A stretch of DNA of 64,000 bases from Yinghuangia aomiensis (GTDB lineage: Bacteria > Actinomycetota > Actinomycetes > Streptomycetales > Streptomycetaceae). Position numbers and translations under genes: made by a program. This document shows, one piece after another, positions 36,566 to 45,363 of this stretch (position 1 is the first letter of the stretch; the number at the start of each line of letters is the position of its first letter). The notes beneath the pieces are model-generated. The model was given only the letters and a program-made list of their open reading frames with translations, was not told the DNA's origin and did not search any database. Where the stretch lies: assembly GCF_039542225.1 (NCBI RefSeq), contig NZ_BAABHS010000038.1, forward strand, positions 10,376 through 74,375, in the 5' to 3' direction.

Positions 36566-36608
36566 ACCGCACCGCACCGCAGCGTCATGGAGCTGTGGGC
36601 AGGGCCGG

Positions 36609-37798
36609 ATGGGCGCCGCGGCCCGGCATGCCCAGTCGACCGCCCGCGCGGCTGCCGAGCTGCGCGATGCGGCCCAGGCCCGCGTGGACGCCGTCCGTGC
36701 CGCGGAACCCGGAGCCGTGTTCACCGTGCTCGGAGAACGCCGGATGCGGGCCCACACGCCTGGATCGCATCAGGGAACCGCGGTGGGCGCCGACGGCCGG
36801 CCCGCCGGGATCCGCCGCCAGTTCGGGCAGCTCACACACCGCGCGTTCTGGGGCTGGGCCGCCGTGGAGTTCCTCAGCCACACGGGCGCCCGCATCGAGG
36901 AGATGCTCGAAGCCGGCCACCACAGCCTGGTCCAGTACCGGCTCCCCACCACCGGGGAGATCGTCCCGCTCTTGCAGATCGCCCCGTCCAAGACCGACCA
37001 GGAACGCGTCCTGCTCGTCAGCCCCGAACTCGCCGACGTCCTCGCCACGATCATCCGCCGGGTCCACGACCCCGCACCGGCACCATCCCCCTCGTCGCCG
37101 CCTACGACTACGAGGAACGCCGCTGGAACCCGCCCTCACCCCTGCTCTTCCCATGGGACCGCAGCGGCGAGCCCTCCCGAATGACCGCCGAGTTCATCCG
37201 CGTCGCCCTGCGCGACGTCCTCGACGCCACCGGCCTTACCGACACCGCCGGGCAGCCCCTGCACTTCACCCCACACGACTTCTGCCGGATCTTCATCACC
37301 GACGCCATCCGCACCGGCCTGCCCCCGCACATCGCCCAGGTCATCGCCGGACACGCCGACCTGTCCACCACCATGGGCTACCACGCCATCTACCCGGCCG
37401 AAGCCATCGACGCCCACCGGGCGTTCATCGCCCGCCGCCGCGCCCTGCGCCCCGCCGAGGAGTACCAGACCCCCACCGACGAGGAATGGGAGGCCTTCCT
37501 CGGTCACTTCGAACGCCGCGAAGTCTCCCTCGGCACCTGCGCCCGCGCCTACGGCACCGCCTGCGCACACGAACACGCCTGCATCCGCCGCTCCCTGCTC
37601 CGCCCCGACCCCGCCCAACGCGCCCGCCTCGTCGAGATCCGCGACAACCTCGTCGCTCGCATCACCGAAGCCGGGAACGAAGGCTGGCTTGGTCAGGTCG
37701 AAGGCCTCCACATCAGCCTTGCGGCAGCTCAGGACAAGCTTGCCCAACTCGACACCGCCCGACGCCCTGTCGATCTCGGTATGCCCAAGCGCCAATGA
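36609..37798 (+). pseudogene. tyrosine recombinase/integrase, N-truncated and frameshifted
   Basis: The first frame gives FWGWAAVEFLSHTGARIEEM with catalytic Arg (ARIEE), IVPLLQIAPSKTDQERVL and LADVLATIIRRVHDPA. Near 37075 the frame shifts and continues YDYEERRWNPPSPLLFPWDR, HFTPHDFCRIFITDAIRTGL (H-x-x-R box), QVIAGHADLSTTMGYHAIYP (GH...Y box with nucleophile Tyr) and a Cys-containing tail (CARAYGTACAHEHACIRRSL). All four catalytic residues are present across the two frames. The N-terminal arm-binding part is missing, so it was a larger (~600+ residue) plasmid/ICE integrase. Confidence 0.7.
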
Positions 37799-37941
37799 CT
37801 CGCAAGCCGCTTGCCCGGTGCCGTCGGAGGCTCGTGAGTGTTCGTCTCTGATGTGCCCCGAGGTTCTTCGTTGTGCTCCCGAGGTTGTTGAAGGTCGGCT
37901 TTGGGTGGAGCTGTCCGCGATAGGAGGGCTGGCGAAGGCGG

Positions 37942-38340
37942 GTGATGCGGATCGCCTCGGGGTTCGCCATCGGCATGGGGCCCGGGCGAGGGCTCGGTTC
38001 GTCGGATACGCACAGCGTGGACCTGGACAGCACGTCCCTGGTCGCCCAGCCGTCGGGAAAGGGCTCGGACGCGTTGTTTGGGACCGACGTGGGGCCCGTC
38101 GTGACCCTCGTGGTGCCCCGCGGGGAGCGCGCCGAGGCAATCATCTCGCCTGACGGCCCCGAGCCGACCCGGGACCAGTGCACCGAGTCCGTCACCAATC
38201 GCGGCAGCCACACCAGCGGTGAACTGTCCCAGGGCATGCGCCTGTGCCTGGTGACCGATGAAGGCCGGACCGCCTACCTGCGTATTACCTCCGTTCCCAC
38301 CCTCAAGACGGTCACGCTCGAGGTCACGGTCTGGGAATGA
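37942..38340 (+). pseudogene. C-terminal fragment of an exported sensory/kinase-type protein
   Basis: The frame ends cleanly at 38340. DLDSTSLVAQPSGKGSDALF, ECVTNRGSHTSGEL-like CTESVTNRGSHTSGELSQGM and LCLVTDEGRTAYLRITSVPT form a folded extracytoplasmic domain with two cysteines, common at the ends of streptomycete membrane or Ser/Thr-kinase proteins. The start at 37942 is in sequence of poor coding character and no transmembrane segment is present, so only the tail seems to have survived. Confidence 0.4.
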
Positions 38341-38554
38341 GCTCCATACCCGACGACGAAGTCACCCCGAGGGGCGACGAAAGTCCCGGGTGTGCTCCCG
38401 TGGCGGTGCAGAACGAGGCCGAACGCCCGGAGGACTCTTGGGGGACCTGGGCCAAATACGTGATGCCGAATTTGGTCCGGTGAGCGAGCGGGAGTGCCTC
38501 GGAGGCCGGGTCGGCTCTCGGTCCCCTTCTTGAACGGCCTGTTGAACGCGCTGG

Positions 38555-38820
38555 TCAGGCGGCCTGTTGCTCGCGCTTCTTGCGCCAGGGGTCGGCGGTG
38601 CGGATGATGCGCCCTTGCGGGTGAGGCGTTTGGTCATCACGGCGATCGCGGCCCAGTTGACGTGTGCTTCGCTGTGGGTGGGCCGGGTCTCGTAGTCCCT
38701 CACGCTGCGGCGGGCCCGCAGCGTCCACGAATTCGTGCGCTCGACAACCCAACGCTTGGGGAGCACGACGAACCCCTTCTGGTTCTTCGGCCGCGGGACG
38801 GTCGTGAGCGTGATGCCGAG
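38555..38820 (-). pseudogene. IS5-family transposase C-terminal remnant
   Basis: Minus strand: VVLPKRWVVERTNSWTLRAR, RSVRDYETRPTHSEAHVNWA and AIAVMTKRLTRKG, then a frameshift near 38600 to IIRTADPWRKKREQQAA with stop at 38555. It is closely similar to the end of the intact transposase at 62148-63041 (VVLPKRWIVERTNAWTLRAR). Catalytic residues upstream are absent except the final ERT-region Glu. Confidence 0.7.
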
Positions 38821-39062
38821 TCAGGCGGCACCACCACAGAACCTGCTGAGCTTGGGCTAACTCGCGGACAAAGCCAGTGGACGAGCCACTGTGACTGCGT
38901 AGTTCAGAGAACTGACCAGCCCGACGTTGATCGCGCCTTTCCAGATCGCCGGCACTGCGCGTCCTCCACGTTCGCGGGACGCCCCGAGTACCTACTTCCA
39001 TGATCACTCGTGGGCGGCGCGGCACCAATCGGCCTGGTGACCTGGGGCGTAGCCTCGCCTGG

Positions 39063-39335
39063 GTGAGCGAGAACGACCTGCCTGCCGATCTGATCGACCT
39101 CCAGCGCCGCATGGACGCTGCGCACGCCGCGGTCGACGCGTTCCTCGAGGGCCGACGCGGCCGGGAGTGGGACGAGGCGGAGGGTGCCCGCTGGCAGGAG
39201 CTCATGCGCGAGCGGACTGACGCCGCTGTGGCTCTGCAAGCCCACCCGCGCATGGCTCTGGCTCCCGGTCGGCTCGACCTGATCGCCCGGCTGCGGGTTG
39301 CGGCGCGCACGGATGAGGAGTCGGCGGCCTCCTGA
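39063..39335 (+). CDS. small helical hypothetical protein
   Basis: 90 residues from GTG 39063 (the ATG at 39000 adds a poorly conserved leader). DLPADLIDLQRRMDAAHAAV, FLEGRRGREWDEAEGARWQE and RLDLIARLRVAAR form a helical hairpin. The RRMDAAHAAVDAFL segment recurs in degraded form at about 44215 (RRVDAAHAAVEEFLDR), so this is a plasmid-borne small-protein family. Function is unknown. Confidence 0.5.
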   Translation: MSENDLPADLIDLQRRMDAAHAAVDAFLEGRRGREWDEAEGARWQELMRERTDAAVALQAHPRMALAPGRLDLIARLRVAARTDEESAAS

Positions 39336-39344
39336 CGTCGTCTG

Positions 39345-39620
39345 TCACTCGAACACGCGACGTGCACAGATCCCGCATCCGGCGGCTTTGCCGGGGCCTT
39401 TCCCCTCCAGGTTCGGCGGGTAGAGCGGGGTGCCCGGGCCAGGCTCGCGCGGACCGAGCACGTCCATGCTCACGGTCGGTCTGCCGCACAAGGTGAAGGC
39501 CTCGGGCAGTTCCGAACCGGGTCCGCCGGGACGGGCGGCGTGCAGCGTCCCGGGGTAGGGGATTGCGTCTCCGTGCTGGTCCATACGGCGATCGGAGTCG
39601 TCGAGCAGGATGACTTGCAT
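39345..39620 (-). CDS. small hypothetical protein with C-terminal CGIC
   Basis: 91 residues from ATG 39620. MQVILLDDSDRRMDQHGDAI, then a Gly/Pro-rich middle with FTLCGRPT, ending NLEGKGPGKAAGCGICARRV. Four cysteines (LCG, GCGIC) could bind a metal. It is convergent with the preceding small gene and divergent from the kinase gene at 39823. The family is not recognised. Confidence 0.45.
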   Translation of the reverse strand: MQVILLDDSDRRMDQHGDAIPYPGTLHAARPGGPGSELPEAFTLCGRPTVSMDVLGPREPGPGTPLYPPNLEGKGPGKAAGCGICARRVFE

Positions 39621-39822
39621 GCCTCAACCCTCGGGCGGTCCGGCGCCCGCCGCACGTCGTGCCGAGGCCTGACCGGGCCGGTCCGCGTAGTGCCCCGCGC
39701 AATGGCTCCGGCAGCCGGATCTCGGTCCTTCCCGGCGGACTCTTGCCTGGGCGGGCCTGCGTGGCCGCCTTCGGCTTGGCCCGGCTGGGTACGGGACGGC
39801 TGCAGCCTTCCTGGGAGATGAC

Positions 39823-40644
39823 ATGGATGCGATCGACCGCGTATTGGCGGTGCGCCGAACGGGTCCGCTGGAGGTGTTCCTCGCGGATGTCGGCGTGGTC
39901 TTCCGGCGGTTCGAGGACCAGGACTCCGGTTGCGCGTCGTACGGCGTCCGCACCGCGGGCGGCTGCTGGTTCGTGAAGACCGCGCGCTCTCGGGCGGCGG
40001 CACGGTCTCTGGAGCGCGCGTGCGCGCTCCACGCACGAGTCCGGCACGAGGCGGTCGTCCCGCTGCTGCACAGCTTCCACGCGGCGGGGCACCCGGTCCT
40101 GGTCTACCCGTGGGTCGAGGCCGAGGCGCTCTACCACCCCACCGTGCGGGCCCGGCCGGATCGTGCCGACCCGGCGGGCCCGATGGCGCGCTTCCGCCAG
40201 CTGCCGCTGGCGTTGGTCCACGCAGCGCTCGACCGCATCCTCGACGCGCATCTCGCCGTCTCAGCAGCCGGGTTCGTCGCCGTCGACTTCTACGACGGCT
40301 GCGTGATGTACGACTTCACCCGCCACCGCGTCCACTTGTGCGACCTGGACGAGTACCGGCCCGGGCCCTTCACCCATGACGTCGACCGGCTCCCCGGCTC
40401 CACCCGGTACATGGCACCCGAGGAGTTCACCCGCGGCGCCGTCATCGACGAGCGCACCACCGTGCACGCCCTGGGCCGGGCGCTGCGCCTCTTGCTGGAC
40501 GCCGGCGACTGCGAGTCCGCATGGCGGGGGACCGGCGCTCAACTCGGCGTCGTCAATCACGCAACCGCCCCGAGCCCGGGAGACCGCTACGCGACCGTGT
40601 GCGAGCTGGCGGCGCAGTGGCGCGCGGTCACCACCCGTGCTTGA
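39823..40644 (+). CDS. atypical protein-kinase-like protein
   Basis: 273 residues from ATG 39823, RBS GGGAGA. It is kinase-fold: WFVKTARSRAAARSLERACA carries the VAIK-like Lys, and VLVYPWVEAEALYHP is the hinge. VAVDFYDGCVMYD replaces the HRDxxxxN catalytic loop (D kept, D in place of N) and VHLCDLDEYRPG replaces DFG. RYMAPEEFTRGAVIDERTTV is a good APE segment with ALGRALRLLL after it. Substitutions in the catalytic loop and DFG suggest low or altered activity. It stands alone beside small genes. Similar single-domain kinases occur on streptomycete accessory DNA. Confidence 0.7.
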   Translation: MDAIDRVLAVRRTGPLEVFLADVGVVFRRFEDQDSGCASYGVRTAGGCWFVKTARSRAAARSLERACALHARVRHEAVVPLLHSFHAAGHPVLVYPWVEAEALYHPTVRARPDRADPAGPMARFRQLPLALVHAALDRILDAHLAVSAAGFVAVDFYDGCVMYDFTRHRVHLCDLDEYRPGPFTHDVDRLPGSTRYMAPEEFTRGAVIDERTTVHALGRALRLLLDAGDCESAWRGTGAQLGVVNHATAPSPGDRYATVCELAAQWRAVTTRA

Positions 40645-41052
40645 GCGGTTGTGGGGCCGCCGCGGGTGCCTACGCCGCGGCAGTGTCGCCGGTCGGCGGT
40701 CGGTGTGCCGCAGGGCGTCCGGTTTGGGGTTGCCTTTCGTATTGCTTTTCCTGTTGCGTTCGGAGCCGGGCGCCGACGCACGAACTCCCCGGTCACAGGG
40801 TCCGAATGCGCTCGGCGGGCGTGCTGACTAATTCCCCTGGACCCCTTCGTCCGAGGCCCGGGGTTGTGTACCCGTGCCGAGTGAGCGGCGGCCGCGGTCG
40901 AGTCGGGGGTGCTCCTGACCGGTGCCGGGTGCCGGCGTCGGGCTGGTCGGCGGTGAGGCGGGTGACGTAGGGGAGTCGGAGGCTTGTGTCGGGGGAGGCC
41001 TGCGGTGCGGGGGCGGGTCCGGTACCGAGTCGGCGGCGTGTGGCTATGTACG
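40645..41052 (+). other. gene-poor spacer left of the ISL3 element
   Basis: No supported gene. Minus-strand frames of ~160 codons are basic and low-complexity. This is the target DNA into which the element at 41061 inserted. Confidence 0.4.
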
Positions 41053-41060
41053 TGAGTAGC
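41053..41060 (+). repeat. 8-bp target-site duplication, left
   Basis: TGAGTAGC, identical to 43269-43276 on the other side of the element. Confidence 0.85.
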
Positions 41061-41180
41061 GGTTCTGGCTCAGGTTTTGTGGTCCGTGCACGCTGAGTGA
41101 CTCTCGGAACTAGCGCGAGGCCTCTGCAAGTTGTCCAAGAGTGGCGCTTGGTGGTTGGCGATGATCGACCGTGCGGGATC

Positions 41181-42773
41181 GTGGACGACGTTCTGCCTTC
41201 GGTGAGGGATCTGCTGTTGCCTGCGATCGTGGACGTCGCCGTGACTGCGGTGGAGGCGACACCGGAGGGCATACGGGCAGAGGTCCGAAGTACGGCGCCG
41301 GGCGCGTGCTGTCCGGGCTGCGGTGAGTGGTCGGGCCGGGTTCACGGTTCCTAACTGCGGTTTCCTGCCGACACTCCAACGGCCGGGCGCCCCGTTGTCC
41401 TTCGGGTGCGGGTCCGCCGCTTCGCATGCGTGAACGCTGAATGCACTCGGCGGACGTTCGCCGAGCAGTTGGCGGGGCTGACGCGTCGATATGGCCAGCG
41501 CACCGAGCGCCTGCGGTCAGTGGTGACGGCCGTCGGGTTGGCGCTGGCGGGCCGGGCTGGTGCCCGTCTGGCCCGTGTCTTCGGTGTCGCGATAAGCCGC
41601 AGCACTCTGTTACGCCTGGTCTGCGTGCTTCCCGACCCGCGGTCGGTCACGCCTCGCGCGGTCGGCATCGACGAGTACGCCACCCGCAAAGGCCGTGCCT
41701 ACGGCACCGTCATCATCGACCTCGAAGCGCACCGGCCAATTGACGTGCTGCCCGACCGTGAAACGTCCACGGTCGCCGCCTGGCTGAAGGAGCGACCCGG
41801 CATCGAGATCGTCTGCCGCGACCGGGCACCGTTCTTCGCCGAAGCCGCCGCTGTCGGAGCCCCGAACGCGGTGCAGGTGGCCGACCGTTGGCACCTTTGG
41901 CACAACCTCAGCGAGGCCACCGAACGCGCCGCCCACCGCCGCTGTCTGCAGGTCCTGGTGAGCGGCTCGAGTGCGCCCGAGGCCGGCCCGGACTTGGCAG
42001 AGCCCGCTTCGGGGTCGCCCTGGCCGACCGGACACCGCTTCGCCGACCGCATCCGCGACCGGCACGCCGCCGTCCACGCGCTCTTGGAGGCTGGTCACAG
42101 CAAACGCTCGATCCAGCGGCAACTCGGCATGGGCTCCACCACGGTCCAGCGCCTGGCGGGCGCCGCGGCGCCGGAAGACCTGTTCACCGGACAGTGGCAG
42201 AACCGGACCTCGGTCCTCGACCCGTTCAAGCCCTACCTCGACAACCGCTGGGACGACGGCTGCACGAACGCCTGGAAACTCTGGGAGGAGATCGTCCCGC
42301 TCGGCTACCCGGGCAGCTACCAGCGCGTCCGCGCCTACCTCCGCCGCAAGCGCACCTCACCCGGCCCCGTCACTGCACGCCCGCCGGCACCACGCATCGT
42401 CGCCAGCTGGATCCTCCGCCACCCGGAAGCGCTGACCGAAGGCGAGCAGATCAATCTCAAAGCCGTCCGCGCCCACTGTCCCGAACTCGACGCCCTGACC
42501 ACACACGTCCGAACGTTCGCCGACATGCTCACCGAGCGCCGCAGCGAAGAGCTTCCCACCTGGCTCGACGCCGTCCGCCGCGACAACCTGCCCAGCCTCC
42601 ACACCCTCGCCGCAGGCATCGACCGCGACCGCGACGCCGTCATCGCCGGACTCACCCTGCACTGGAACTCCGGCGTCGTCGAAGGACACGTCAACCGCAT
42701 CAAGATGCTCAAACGCCAGATGTTCGGGCGAGCAGGCTTCTCGCTCCTGCGCAAGCGCATTCTGATGGCATGA
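41181..42773 (+). pseudogene. ISL3-family transposase with in-frame stop
   Basis: From GTG 41181 (VDDVLPSVRDLLLPA) an N-terminal zinc finger with CCPGC reads to GRVHGS, where TAA at 41352 interrupts. The same frame then continues LRFPADTPTAGRPVVLRVRV, CVNAECTRRTF (second CxxxxC), VGIDEYATRKGRAYGTVIID (first catalytic Asp), IEIVCRDRAPFF, VQVADRWHLWHNL (second Asp) and LHWNSGVVEGHVNRIKMLKR (final Glu). It would be 530 residues. Unless readthrough or internal initiation at GTG 41406 gives a working C-terminal part, the element relies on enzyme from elsewhere. Confidence 0.85.
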
Positions 42774-42824
42774 CAGCCTGCAGCTGTCAGCGGCGCAGGA
42801 CTCGACCAGAGGAATAGCAGGCAC

Positions 42825-43220
42825 ATGACCAGCGCATCGTCGGAGCGGAAGCTCGCGTTTGCCCAGGACATCACCCGCGACGACGTCCGTGCGCTCGAGG
42901 GGGTTCTGCACACACAACTCGGCCGAGTGTCCGAAGAGGTAGGCGAGACCGGCGAGACCGCCTTCGCGATGCGCGCACTCGTCATCCTGGTCTCCGACTC
43001 GGCCGGGCTGCTCCACATGCTGCTAAAAGTGGAGCAGCCCGACTGGTGGCAGAAGGCAATGATCGTGAGCGAATGGCAGCGACTGCGCCTCGTCGCCCAT
43101 CCCTACAACCACTGCGACGGATTCGACCACGAACGCTGGTGGCATCGCGTCGATCGATACGACGCCGACGACACCTTCATCACGCAGCGACGTCTGGCAA
43201 CCGGCAACCCACGCGCATGA
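42825..43220 (+). CDS. passenger gene inside the ISL3 element, unknown function
   Basis: 131 residues from ATG 42825. It is helical at first (SSERKLAFAQDITRDDVRAL; LGRVSEEVGETGETAFAMRA), then has an aromatic/His-rich end (QPDWWQKAMIVSEWQRLRLV; HPYNHCDGFDHERWWHRVDR). It starts 51 bases after the transposase stop and ends 25 bases before the right inverted repeat, so it travels with the element. The His-Cys-Asp-His cluster could bind metal. Not a known transposition helper, as far as I can tell. Confidence 0.6.
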   Translation: MTSASSERKLAFAQDITRDDVRALEGVLHTQLGRVSEEVGETGETAFAMRALVILVSDSAGLLHMLLKVEQPDWWQKAMIVSEWQRLRLVAHPYNHCDGFDHERWWHRVDRYDADDTFITQRRLATGNPRA

Positions 43221-43268
43221 CACGGAGTTGCCGAGTGCATAGGGCACCACAGAACTTGAGCCAGAACC

Positions 43269-43276
43269 TGAGTAGC
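43269..43276 (+). repeat. 8-bp target-site duplication, right
   Basis: TGAGTAGC, identical to 41053-41060. Confidence 0.85.
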
Positions 43277-43528
43277 GACGTCGTTTCGACGCGGGATGGG
43301 AGTCGCACGTCTACACGAATAGGCGATGTACGCGGGAACGGGAGTCACCAGTTCGCTGGCCGGCGGCTGTCTTGTGCCACCGAACCTTGAGCGTGCACCA
43401 GGGACATTTGAGTGGTGAAGGCCGATCGCTGAGATTCGTGGCGCAGGATGTCGAGAACGTGCCACCTGCTCCGTCCCAGGGGCATCAGCGGCCGCCACCG
43501 GTCGCACGCGGAAGAAGGAGAAACCAGC

Positions 43529-43969
43529 ATGGCGATTCAGCGGATGGACAACGTCGGCATCGTCGTCGAGGAGATGGATGCCGCCATCGCGTTCTTCGTG
43601 GAACTTGGTATGGAGCTGGAGGGCAGGGCGGAGGTCGGGGGTCTCGTCGCCGACCAGTGCACCGGACTCGACGGCGTGAGCTGTGACATCGCCATGCTTC
43701 GGACCCCGGACGGTCACAGCCGGCTTGAGCTGGCGAAGTACCGCAGCCCCGCGGTGATCAGTGCCGGGCCGCGCGACAGGCCGCACAACATTCTGGGCAC
43801 GCACCGCGTCATGTTTGCCGTCGACGACATCGAGGACACCGTTGCCCGCCTGCGCACTCACGGCGCCGAACTCGTGGGCGAGTTGGCACAGTACGAGGAC
43901 AGCTACCGGCTCTGCTACGTCCGCGGGCCCGAGGGCATCATCGTCGGACTGGCCGAGCAGCTCAGCTGA
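43529..43969 (+). CDS. VOC-superfamily protein (glyoxalase/dioxygenase fold)
   Basis: 146 residues from ATG 43529 with GAAGGAG seven bases upstream. Two beta-alpha-beta-beta-beta modules are visible: MDNVGIVVEEMDAAIAFFVE with GMELEGRAEV and IAMLRTPDGHSRLELAKY, then HRVMFAVDDIEDTVARLRTH with RLCYVRGPEGIIVGLAEQL. Candidate metal ligands are the Glu of RLELAKY and the His of THRVMF; the first-module His is replaced by Asn (DNVGIVV). It could be a lactoylglutathione-lyase-like enzyme or a drug-binding resistance protein. It stands alone. Confidence 0.8.
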   Translation: MAIQRMDNVGIVVEEMDAAIAFFVELGMELEGRAEVGGLVADQCTGLDGVSCDIAMLRTPDGHSRLELAKYRSPAVISAGPRDRPHNILGTHRVMFAVDDIEDTVARLRTHGAELVGELAQYEDSYRLCYVRGPEGIIVGLAEQLS

Positions 43970-44102
43970 AGGGTGGCGGGGATCCGGTGCACCCGCCAGC
44001 ACTCCGGCCACCACGCACGCTCAGGGCTCGGTCGCACAGGACAGCGGCGTGCGGCGCTGTGGACCGTTCCTCGATAGCTGCGGGCCCTTGGCCGTCGGCG
44101 GT

Positions 44103-44159
44103 CATAGCTTCTGGGAGCTATGGAAGGCGCCTTCGCGTTTATAGCTCCCAGAAGCTATG
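44103..44159 (+). repeat. perfect 19-bp inverted repeat with 19-base spacer
   Basis: CATAGCTTCTGGGAGCTAT at 44103-44121 and its exact complement at 44141-44159. The spacer holds an inner palindrome AAGGCGCCTT (44124-44133). Its A+T content is well above its surroundings. It is too well kept and symmetrical to be a typical decayed-spacer sequence, and could be a recombinase, repressor or MITE-type site. No adjacent gene explains it. Confidence 0.7.
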
Positions 44160-44786
44160 AACCGGGCGTTCGTTACTGCATGGGGTGTGGCACCAGTGGG
44201 CCCGTGGGTGGGCGACGCGTGGATGCCGCGCACGCCGCGGTCGAGGAGTTCCTCGACCGGCTGCGCACCGCGGCCTGCGGATCCGTAGGGCCGCCGTCCG
44301 GCTGACGGCCGGGTTCCCGGATCTCAGGTTGCGGGGCGGCGGATGTGTCGCCCCGTCCGGTGCTGTGCCGGACGTCGGTGCCGGCGTGCTTGGCGAGGTC
44401 GGCCACGACCGCGGCGGCGGATGGCGCTCACGTCGGCAGCTGGGCAGGCGACTTCCATTTGAATGGAAGTGCCGGGCGGCTGGATCACGGCGCCAGCTGC
44501 CCGTCCTCGTCGCGTGCCAGGCCGGTGTAGTCCTGGCCGGGATGGGCCGGACCCGGGTGCCGGGGACGACGTGGTACTCCTCGACGGGTGCGGCTTCCCA
44601 GCCGCCCTCTCCGGACCAGTCCGTGATGGACCCAGCGGAGTGCGTGGACGACGACGGTGCCGGCGCCTGCGGGGGTGGTTCCACGGCGGGGGCTGTGTCG
44701 GTTGTCGTGGCGCGTTCGGCGAGGGCTCGTGCGGTGCGTTCGCCGAACGTTCCCCAGGTGCCGGCGGTCAGGTCCTTGCGCCCCAT
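44139..44786 (-). CDS. hypothetical protein, C-terminal part doubtful
   Basis: The frame opens at ATG 44786 with MGRKDLTAGTWGTFGERTAR and ALAERATTTDTAPA, followed by GEGGWEAAPVEEYHVVPGT. The first ~100 residues look like a true streptomycete accessory protein (short basic helix, Pro/Ala linker, small strand region). Beyond that the sequence becomes Arg/Pro/Ser-rich as in noncoding frames and runs through the inverted repeat at 44159. I suspect a frameshift near 44470. No family known. Confidence 0.35.
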   Translation of the reverse strand: MGRKDLTAGTWGTFGERTARALAERATTTDTAPAVEPPPQAPAPSSSTHSAGSITDWSGEGGWEAAPVEEYHVVPGTRVRPIPARTTPAWHATRTGSWRRDPAARHFHSNGSRLPSCRRERHPPPRSWPTSPSTPAPTSGTAPDGATHPPPRNLRSGNPAVSRTAALRIRRPRCAAGRGTPRPRRARHPRVAHPRAHWCHTPCSNERPVHSFWEL

Positions 44787-44934
44787 GCGTTGATCCTATG
44801 CCGACAAGGAACCCTTGTAGCAAATATGTTCGAATGTTGGGCTCGCGGTGCTTGGTCGGCGTGTCAGGGTGTCTGCCCTGCCGAATGTGGGGGAAGGACC
44901 ACGGCGGCTGGCGGACGAGCACTTGGGGGAGCGG

Positions 44935-45363
44935 ATGGCGAACGTGTCGGGGTACAACGCGGTGATCAAGGGCCAGGGCGGGAGACTGATCCGGTGGGAC
45001 GTGGCCCTGTGGGACGTCGACGAGGCGGGGCGCGGCGTCGGGTAGGTGGTCGGGGACGGCAAGCTCGTCCCCGCGGAGGTGCTGCCTGGGTTCGTCGCCT
45101 ACGAGAAGCACGACCCTGCCCCGGTCATCTCCGCGCTGCCGGGCGACGGGTGGTGGGCGACGTTCGACGCTGGCCCCGACGGTGCACCGGCGATGCCGCA
45201 GGAAGTCCTGTGCTGGACCGTGGACGCCGACGGTTTCGTTCGCGCCGTGGTGATGGACGACGCCGGGTTCGGATTCGACCCCGCCGACAGCAAGTCGTTC
45301 GCCGGTTTCCGTCGCTCCCGGGACAGCGCACCGAACCCACCGACCGGCCCCGAACCCGGGTAG
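44935..45363 (+). pseudogene. hypothetical protein interrupted by TAG
   Basis: ATG 44935 reads MANVSGYNAVIKGQGGRLIR and WDVALWDVDEAGRGVG, then TAG at 45043. The same frame continues VVGDGKLVPAEVLPGFVAYE, PVISALPGDGWWATFDAGPD and EVLCWTVDADGFVRAVVMDD to 45363. The whole is ~142 residues with uniform codon use, so a single nonsense change (or a sequencing error) splits it. Family not recognised. Confidence 0.45.

Larger units (their letters stand above)
41061..43268 (+). mobile_element. complete ISL3-family insertion sequence with passenger gene
   Basis: 2208 bp. The terminal inverted repeats are 23 bp: left 41061-41083 beginning GGTTCTGGCTCA, right 43246-43268 as its complement, with 21 of 23 matching. 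It is flanked on both sides by TGAGTAGC, an 8-bp duplication as expected for ISL3. It contains an ISL3 transposase with an early stop codon (41181-42773) and a second gene of unknown function (42825-43220) inside the right repeat. The sharp ends and exact duplication indicate a recent insertion. Confidence 0.9.
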
